From the NCBI GenBank assembly GCA_965240325.2, contig OZ251228.1, positions 1,054,001-1,118,000 on the forward strand: a DNA stretch of 64,000 nucleotides, read 5' to 3'. Origin of the DNA: Rebecca billardiae RCC1528 (lineage: Eukaryota; Haptophyta). Position numbers and translations under genes: made by a program. The notes below the pieces were generated by a model. It searched no databases. It saw only the letters and a list, made by a program, of their open reading frames with translations, and was not told the DNA's origin. This document shows positions 56,833 through 64,000 of this stretch, one piece after another. Position 1 is the first letter of the stretch. The number at the start of each line of letters is the position of its first letter.

Positions 56833-58897
56833 CTACACCACATGCACTACCGCCGCCTCCGCCTGCACGGCTTCCAGAACGCCCACGTCCTCTGCGAGCG
56901 CGCGCATCAGCAGGCGGAACGTCGGCAGGTCGGTCGCGTCCGCGTGCTCGGCGGCGAGCATCCCGCACAGCGCGTCGCGCTGCGCCGCGTCCACGTGTGC
57001 GCACAGCGCCAGCGCATCGCGCGCCAGCTCGAGGGGCGCGACGCCGCCGCCCGCGCCAGCGCGCCCGTTGTCCACGACAAGAGCGTGCAGCGCGCCGATA
57101 GCCTCGTCGCGCACGCCCGCGTGCGCCGGATCGACGAGCGCGCGGAGCAGCGCGTCCGCAACCACGGGCCGCGCAGTCACGCACTCTGGATGGGCGCGCA
57201 GCCGACCGCGCGTCGCCTCGTCCGCGCGCACCAGCCGCTCCGCCGCCGAGCGAAACGCGGCGCGCGCGCCCGGCCGCGCGAGCGCGTGCGCGTACGCGCC
57301 GACGAGCGCGCGCACCGCGCCCGGCGTCGCCTCGAGCTCGCGCCAGCGCTCGCGCACGAGCACGTCGAGCACGCGATGGTACCGCGGCGCCGACGCGCGC
57401 CGGCTGGCGCCCGACTCGAGCCGCGCCGCGCACAGCTGCAGCGCGGCCGCCCAGTGCGCGCGCGAGCCGCCGACCATCGCGAGCAGCCGCAGCAGCAGGC
57501 GCTCGAGGGCGGCGCCGGCGCGCTCGCTGCCCGGCCCGCCTGCCGTGCGCACCGGCCGCGCGGCGTACGCCACGAGCTCGTCGAGCAGCGGCGTGAGCGC
57601 ACCCAGCGCGCCGCCCGCCGCGCCGCGCGCGCCTGCCGGCGCGGCCGCGAGCGCGAGCGCGAGACCTGCAAGCGCGCCGAGCGCACGCGCGCACGCCTCG
57701 CGCGCGGCGGGGTCAGTGGCGCGCTCGTCGACGCTCGCGTAGTGCCGGATCAGCGCGGCTGCGACGGGCAGCAGCGGCTCCAACGCGCCGTGCGCCGCGT
57801 CCACCGCCGCGCGCGCCAGCCCATGCGACGCGCGCACCAGCGCCGTGAGCGCGCGCGCCCCAGCCGCGACCTCGCGCGCCGCTGCCGCCTCGCCCGCGCC
57901 CGACGGCGGCGGCCACGCTCCCGGCGTGAGCGCGTCGGCGCGCGGCGTGCCCGCCGCGTCGAGCAGGCCGCACGCATGCCACAGGGCTGCCGCCACGCGC
58001 ACGAGCACGCCGACCGCACCCGCGCCCCACTCCGCCGCGCCGTGCGCGCGGCCGGCGGCGTGCGCGGCCGCTCGGAGTGCGAACAGGCTCAGAGCGCCGC
58101 ACATCGGCGCACGGCCACGAGCGGGCAGCGCGATCATGAGTGCGTGCGCGTCGGCAACGAGCGCGTGCACGGCCGAGCGCACGCTCGCGTGCGCCTCGCG
58201 CACGCCGTCTGCCGCCCACGCCTCGGCCGGCACCGCGCTCGCGACCGCGCGAACCAGGGCCGCGGCCGCGCCGCCGAGCGCGGCCGCGGCCGCCCGCCCG
58301 TCGGCCGACGCCGCATCCGCTGCTGCTGCGTGCGCCGCGCGCAGCGCGCCGACGATGAGCTGGGCGGCCTCGGCCTCGGCGGCGACGTCGGCGCTCGAGG
58401 CCTCAGCCACGTGCGCGAGCGGCCTCGCCAGCGCGGGCGCGAGCGCGCGCAGCAGCAGCAGCAGCCCAACGCGGGCGCACGCGCCATCGCGAGCTCGCGG
58501 CGGCGGCGGCAGCGGCGACAAGGCTCGCGCCGCGCTCAGCGCCGCGCGCGCGAGCTCCAAGGCGAGCTGGCGCCCTCCGCCCGCGCACACATCGAGGGCG
58601 CCGACCGCCTGGCACGCCACCGGGCACAGCGCCGCAAGCGCGAGCAGCTCGTCCCCGCCCTCCGCCGCCCCGCCCCGCACCGAGCGGCGCGCACAGCTCA
58701 GCGACGCGCGCGCTCACAGCCGCCACGGCCGCATCCGGCCACAGAGCGAGCACGCCGCCCACAATGTCAGCCTCGGTGTGCGCGTCGACGAGCGCGGCCC
58801 GCGCTGCGGGCTCGGCTGCGTCATCCTCGTCGCTCTCGCCGCTGCTATCCACTGCCCTAACCCTCATCCGCGGACGCTGCGGAGGCGCCGCTGTCAT
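56833..58897 (-). CDS. Ala-rich alpha-solenoid-like protein, function unknown
   Basis: Predicted 651 aa in two exons: 58897-58718 and 58608-56833. The 109-base intron has a GTGAGC donor and a TGCCAG acceptor; it is phase 0 and explains why the open frame changes near 58,690. An in-frame ATG at 58,867 would give 641 aa. After an acidic N-terminus (DSSGESDEDD) nearly the whole protein is Ala/Leu-rich amphipathic helix, with regular helix pairs in the C-terminal half, as in HEAT or armadillo-type scaffolds. Examples are VADALLRALVDPAHAGV and DEAIGALHALVVDNG. I cannot assign a family; karyopherin-like or other scaffold roles are guesses. Codon composition agrees with neighbouring genes. Confidence 0.55.
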
Positions 58898-59248
58898 GTC
58901 GGCGTCAGCAGGGCAGCCTTGAAGCATTTCATGTCTCGATTCTGCGAGTTGACAATACCCAGCTTGGCCTTCGCCCACCGCCCTTTGAGTTTCACGTAGC
59001 TGCTGCCCGAAGTGGCCCGCCCGTGTCGACGTCGTGCCCTCCGTCCAGCCGTGCGGCTGCACTTGGCGCAGCGCGCGATGAGTGCGGCGGCGCCTTCGAG
59101 ATATGGCGTACGAAGCTTGCCGACATCCCGAATGACCTCTCGCTCGCGCTTGGTGGTGGCATTTGCCTGCTTGATCAACTTGTCGATGGCGCGCCCAGGT
59201 CCTCCTGCGGCGTGTCCTTGAGCGTGCGCCGGGCGACGGCGCGCCATG
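58894..59248 (-). pseudogene. Possible mobile-element-derived ORF fragment
   Basis: A 117-codon open frame from an ATG at about 59,247 ends at 58,894. It is basic (NATTKREREVIRDVGKL) and ends in a segment reading IVNSQNRDMKCFKAALL. This resembles a conserved (I/V)N-QN-D-KCF motif that I associate with polinton-like or related parasitic-element proteins in other eukaryotes; there a Trp usually follows, here it is missing. The frame stops soon after the motif, so I treat it as a remnant. Its stop overlaps the ATG of the helical protein. It could also be chance. Confidence 0.3.
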
Positions 59249-59656
59249 CTGTGGATCGAACGGTTCGGCGGGTGAAGAGGGGGTAAGAGACTCAATGACC
59301 AAGGGCGCCCTTGCAATGACTTTACTCATCCTTGATTGTTACCGTACTACTACAATCTTTAGTGTTGGGGTCGAGTCCGGCCAGGCGACCCCGGACTCAT
59401 CTCCACTCCTACCGACGCACACGCTTGCTCAGGTCTGCAGCTCAGGCAGGCGAGATCGCGACGAGTACCCACCGCCCGCCGGCAGTCGCAGCGTATTTTC
59501 TCATGAAACGCATGCTGCCGCGCCCCGCCGCGACGACACCGAGCGGACCAGCTCACCGAAGGCTGACCGCCAACGACTCGTCGGGAGCGCCCCCCTTGAC
59601 GACAGCGATCTCTCCGCTCTCGCACGCGCACGGCGGCGCGAACGAACTCATACCGC
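59249..59656. promoter_or_regulatory. Upstream region of the protein kinase gene
   Basis: About 400 bases before the kinase start. Includes a TACTACTACAATC stretch near 59,344 but no recognisable core promoter. Together with the ORF remnant it forms the 759-base gap of the last divergent pair. Confidence 0.3.
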
Positions 59657-62388
59657 ATGGCGGCCCCTCGCCCTTCGGAGCAGGCGCGCGACGTCAACGA
59701 CGCATCACTCGATTCACTCGCAAACCGCGCCACAGCTGTCGCTGCCACCATGATGCCTATGCTGGCGACGGTGCCCAAGCAGCCTGTCGCGCGAGTTGCG
59801 GCCGCGCCGATGACCGTGCTCCTCGGCGTGCGCCTCCTCGTCGAGCAGGCGATCCGGCGTCTGGACGATGCGGACGGCAAGCTTGCAACGATCATCCTCG
59901 ACTTCTGCGCTCGCCGCAAGTTGCTCTCCTTGGCGGTCTTCCTGACGTTTGGCGTGCTCGTCGACTTCCCGCAGGATGAGCACCGCGTGACAGCTGACTA
60001 CCACAAGATCCGAGACCTCTTCTACGTGGGCGAGAAAGGGCGGACACCGGCGTGGGCCAGGCGTCTCGTGACGCCCCTCGTGAAGGCGGCCATGAAGACG
60101 GGCGGCACCGAGGACGACCATGAGACGGCGCGAGCGGTCCTCGTCGAGCTGAGCGCGAGCGGGTTGCAGGCGGCGTTGCTGCAACATGGGCTCATCGTCA
60201 CGTCCACCAACTCGGGCGGCCGCGACGAGCCCGCAGTGCAAGTGGCCGAGCGCGTCGTGCTCGAGGTCGCGAGGACCATGCACCAGCTGCTCCCGATCAT
60301 GAGACTCGACCACCCTCGCGCGCCGCTCGGCGTGCTCAACCAAGAGATCGGCGTGCTCGACCACGAGATCGGCGTGCTCAACCACGAGATCGGCGGCGCC
60401 GTTGATTTCGCGGGTGGCTCGCACCTCGTGCTGCATCAGCAGCAGGCGCCAAGCAAGGCCTGCGAGCCGCCGACGATCTACATCCCGGGCGTCCGCAATC
60501 GCGCGCACGACGCCTCGATCAACATCGTCACACTCCGCGCCCGCGAGCGCCGGGTCGACGTGCCAGTGGTGGTGCTTGCCTTTCAGCAGCAGATGCAGCA
60601 GCGGAGGCCGGCGCTGCAGAACACGGAGGAAGAGGACGCGCAGTTGCTGCCGCAGCAATCGCGCTTTGCCGCCGTCGGAGGCGAAGAGGGCCTGCTCGCC
60701 GCCGACGAGGCCCAGCCGCCCGCCAACGCGACGCTGCGCGACGCATCGCTCAAGGCGGAGGCGAGCTCGCCATCACCGTCGTCAGACGGGTCGTCGACAG
60801 GCGATTCACTGCCCGGCGACATCGAGCGCATGCCGGGCTTCACCGAGGAGCTGCCGGGCGGCGCGGCGGCGCCGCTGCATCATGCGCCGCCCGAGGACGC
60901 GACCGACGTCCCGCCCGAAGGCATCGATGGCGAGCTGACCATCAAGAGCGACGCGGCTCGCGTGGCCATCTTGCTGCACAAGATCGAAGTCGGCGCGGTA
61001 TGCGCGAGCACGATGGCTGCGCGCGCCCACGCGACGAACGCGATCCGCTCGCGCGTCGTGTGACTCACCGTCTCTCCCAGCACGCACCTCGTGCTCGTCC
61101 ATGCGCGCGTGCGCAGGGGGGCTTCCGCGCACCGGACGATTTGGTGTTCATCAATGGCGGCGCCGCGAGCGTGCCAAACATCGGCCTCCTCTGCTCGTAT
61201 CGCGATCTCATGACGCGCGAGTTGGACTTGGAGGGTAAGGACGACGCCAGTCAGGGCATCGTGGCCGCGATCCGCAACCGCGTGCACCTGGCGCATGGAA
61301 TCGCGATGCACCTGCCGCCTCAGTGGTCGCTCGTGCGACAGCTCGGCGATTTCGGCGAACTCAGCGACACCGTGCTCGGCAAGGGAGCACAGGGCACGGT
61401 GTTCAAGCTCGTGGGCAAGAACGGCGAAATGTACGCGGTCAAGATGTTCACGTGGCAACAGCTGTTCAAGCGCCACGTCGCCAAGCTCGTGCAAACGGAG
61501 CTGCTCACGCTCATCGCGCTCCGCGGCCGCGAGCACATCAACCAGAGTGAGTGCGCGCGGCTCACCCCGGCGGGCGCGCTTCCGCGCCGCCTTCGTTCGC
61601 GCGCCGCCGGCCCTCTCGATGGTGGGCGTGCACCGTCTGCTGTCTGCAGCCCGCACTGCGCCGCGCCGGTGCGCCTCTCACCGCGATGCGCGTTGTGCGC
61701 GCCCATCCGTCCATGCTGTGCGTGCCGGGCCCACCGATCGAATCACGCGAATGCCGCCTGTCTGCCGTTTGCTCGCGCAGTCGCAGGCGTCTGCTGCGAC
61801 TCTGACGGCTTGCACATCGTTCTCCAGTACGGAGAGAAAGGCAACCTCGCCGAATGGCTCGCCGAGAAGGGCGGGTATCTGGACGAGCTGCTGGTCGCCA
61901 AGTTCGTCGCGCAGCTCGCCAAAGGCTTGACGGAGATGCACAGCGCGCAGCTGATTCACCGCGACCTCAAGGCTGAGAACATCCTGGTCACGGAGATTGA
62001 CCGCCAGCCCTACCTCTTGATCGCCGATTTCGGCATCGCCAAGGCGACGAACCAGGGCGCCACTCGCATCGGCACCCTCGAGACCATGGCGCCAGAGATG
62101 CTTTCGGCGTCGTCGGTGGGCTACAACCAGAGCGCCGACGTGTGGGCGATGGGCGTGATCACGTGCCAGCTGCTCACCGGCAAGATGCCGCAGACCGATC
62201 TGCACACGTCGACGGTCACTCTGCCGCAGGTGATCGGTGGTGTGCACGACGTCGGGCAGCTCGCATCGGGGCTCGTCAAGGACATGCTCGCCTTCAACCC
62301 GTCGGCTCGGCCGACGGCGCTCCATATCCTCGCCCGCGCCCTGGCCTGGCAGGTCAAACTCATGACGAAGAAGCAGCCCCAACCGTAA
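59657..62388 (+). CDS. Protein kinase with long unassigned N-terminal region
   Basis: Predicted 792 aa in three exons: 59657-60997, 61117-61546 and 61781-62388. Introns are 119 bases (GTATGC donor) and 234 bases (GTGAGT donor). The C-terminal kinase domain is complete: Gly-rich loop GKGAQGTVF from residue 535, Lys556 in YAVKMF, HRDLKAEN with Asp652, DFG at Asp673, then APEM and SADVWAMGV. HRDLKxEN favours Ser/Thr specificity. The second intron joins HINQ to IAGVCCDSDGL and restores the hinge region. The N-terminal 440 residues are mostly helical and contain three tandem seven-residue repeats (GVLNQEI, GVLDHEI, GVLNHEI) and a Gln/Ser-rich linker. No domain is recognised there. No signal peptide or membrane helix is clear. 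Confidence 0.85.
60329..60391 (+). repeat. Three tandem 21-bp repeats in the kinase gene
   Basis: In-frame repeat of GGCGTGCTC-type units encoding GVLxxEI three times. The heptad spacing would suit a coiled-coil contact. Copy number may be polymorphic. Confidence 0.8.
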
Positions 62389-62740
62389 CTTGCGCGTCAT
62401 CGCGCTGCGCGCTGCTGCCACTTACGAGCCGCGACGCGCGTGTCGGCAAATGCGCCATCAAGTGCTGGCGAACCTTCCGGCCGCCTCACCCCCACCCAAC
62501 ACCCCCTCGTCATCCATGACCATGAGTACCAGCTATACGCTACTGCACGCATCATGCATGTCGTCGCATCTTGCCGCCGCCAGTGTGGTGACTGACGAGT
62601 CTCGTCGAGCGTCGTCTTACAGTTACTTTAAAAATAACTTATAAAACTGTGCCCTGGCGGGCGGGGGGTTCGGCGGGCCGTGCCAGTGCTGTCGCAATGT
62701 TTCCTCTGCGGGTTCGCGTCTTTCCACAGCATTCGCTCGT
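62389..62740. other. 3' flank of the kinase gene
   Basis: Contains short T/A-rich sequence near 62,620-62,640 (TTTAAAAATAA) that may serve 3'-end formation. No gene supported. Confidence 0.45.
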
Positions 62741-62744
62741 GGCC

Positions 62745-63430
62745 GTGGGTGACGGACAGTCGGACCAGTGACACCTGTGAAGTTCTCCCACGCGGTGCGG
62801 TACGCGTCCGCGCGCATCAGCGAGGCCCACACCCGCGAGGGAATGTGCAGCACGCGGGGCGGGGCGGGTAGCCCGTTGCTCCGCGCGAGCGCGGGTACGC
62901 GCTGTATGTGCCGCATCTCGACCGCGATGGCGTAATCGAGCGCCTCGCCACCGACGAAGCCGCCCGAGTGGATCGTGTGCATGTCCTCCTGCCGCCAGCC
63001 GAGAGCGGTCGTCGCGAGGACGCTTGCCGATGTCCGCTCCGGGCATGATGGGCTCGGCGCAGGTCGCGCTGACGTCGTACACGGCCGCCACGCTGAGCAC
63101 GAGCGCGTTGACGTTCACACGGTCGTCGCTCTTCGCCTCTTCGACAGGTCTGGCACCCGCGTGTTTGGCGTCACGAGGAGCTGTTGGTTGTGCGCGCGTG
63201 CGCGCACAGCGACAGCGTGTGCCACTCGCGATCGAGAGTGAGCATGAGCTGCTCATGCAAGCATAAGAATCGCAGCGCATCCGTCACCGGCGTGACGACG
63301 TCCGCCTCGTCCCGCAGCGCCTGCGCCATGGACGAGGATGGCGCGTCGATGTTGCATGCTCGACGATTCATCTCTCTGCGGATGGCGCGGCGAGGGTCGC
63401 CAACTCGCGAAGACGCGGTTGCTGCCACGG
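62745..63430 (-). pseudogene. Probable decayed protein-coding gene, family unknown
   Basis: Three minus-strand segments look protein-like but lie in different frames. In reading order they are MNRRACNIDAPSSSMAQAL to LTLDREWHTLSLCAHA (about 63,371-63,200), then VNVNALVLSVAAVYDVSATC (about 63,120-63,040), then MHTIHSGGFVGGEALDY to RADAYRTAWENFTG (about 62,982-62,780). The shifts between them are too close for introns of the size used elsewhere here (100-250 bases), which suggests frameshift decay or sequencing error. A GTGTCA after ENFTG could be an old donor. Function unknown. Confidence 0.35.
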
Positions 63431-64000
63431 CGACAGACCCGAGAGGTGCGTCCGCTGCGCGTCGTGCGCCGTTGGCGCTGCGCTTCCGTCGCATTGGTCA
63501 CCGTCGACGCCATGCACGCCGGACGTGGGCTTTCGGCTGAGGGACCGCGACCGACGACAGTCCGGCGCGCGGATTCCGGCGATCAAGTTCAGAAGGCGGC
63601 CGCGCCAATCTTGCGTCGCGCGGGCGAGACACCTCCACCGAGCCTGACGCGCGGCGGTGGGTCGCGCGAGTTGGTTGTCGTGCGCAGCGCTTGATACTAT
63701 GGCCCTTGCGAGCGCTCGACGTGCAAGTCGGGCGAGGGCCGCCCCAGGTCGCACGATCGTGTCGACGCGCCGAGCGTACCTCCAAACGCGTCGACTTTGG
63801 CCCACGTTCGACCTGCACGCGAGACGACGAGGGGAGCAAGCGCGAATCGGGCGAAAACACGTCTCGGGAATCCTCGCGCGATGTCCGCGCCGGCGTTGGA
63901 TTTGGCGCGCGCGGCCCACGCGCTCCGCGCCACCCGGTACTGTGTTTTCGGCCGAGCGTCCCCAGTCCGAGTGGTCAGGAGCTGCCCGGTAGTGAGCGAA
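63431..64000. other. Window end, no supported gene
   Basis: GC-rich sequence with overlapping open frames on both strands and no recognisable motif. Confidence 0.5.

Noticed and set aside
56842-58860. 672-codon plus-strand ORF opposite the Ala-rich helical protein
   Set aside because: Arg-rich antisense shadow with no motif. The minus-strand reading has a coherent helix pattern and a frame-restoring intron.

Overview
The window looks like nuclear DNA of a GC-rich unicellular eukaryote. Its genes carry GT-AG spliceosomal introns of about 100-250 bases. The products are typical eukaryotic proteins: an Orai calcium channel, cyclin B, mitochondrial ribosomal protein bL27, exportin-T, the MINDY-4 deubiquitinase, a DCN1-like neddylation factor and a protein kinase. 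One secreted or membrane protein has Ser-Pro-rich linkers, and Ty1/copia debris is present. A microalga, perhaps a haptophyte, fits the GC content, the GTGCG-type intron donors and the Pro-rich protein, but the lineage is inferred and not proven.

Layout. Bases 1 to about 34,390 are one continuous tandem array (satellite) that runs off the left edge. It holds about 148 copies of a 228-237 bp unit arranged in nested higher-order duplications. Each unit has a perfect 16-bp palindrome (mutated in some copies), a nested 8-bp subrepeat and three AscI-type octamers. The array decays over its last ~750 bp and is followed by a short AT-rich stretch. I see no credible gene in it.

From 34.7 kb the genes come as divergent (head-to-head) pairs with strictly alternating strands: Orai (-)/Pro-rich protein (+); cyclin B (-)/bL27m (+); exportin-T (-)/MINDY-4 (+); type II beta-propeller-like protein (-)/DCN1-like (+); Ala-rich helical protein (-)/protein kinase (+). 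Starts within a pair are 201-760 bases apart, so shared promoters are likely, while neighbouring pairs converge tail to tail. Exon joins were chosen so that GT-AG borders, reading frame and family alignment agree.

Between pairs lie mobile-element remains: an 825-bp element with long terminal inverted repeats (39.2-40.0 kb), and broken copia fragments in opposite orientations (50.3-50.9 and 51.7-52.7 kb) accompanied by two inverted-repeat hairpins. A probable decayed gene lies at 62.7-63.4 kb. The genes do not form one pathway. They cover calcium entry, cell-cycle control, mitochondrial translation, tRNA export, ubiquitin/NEDD8 control and signalling.
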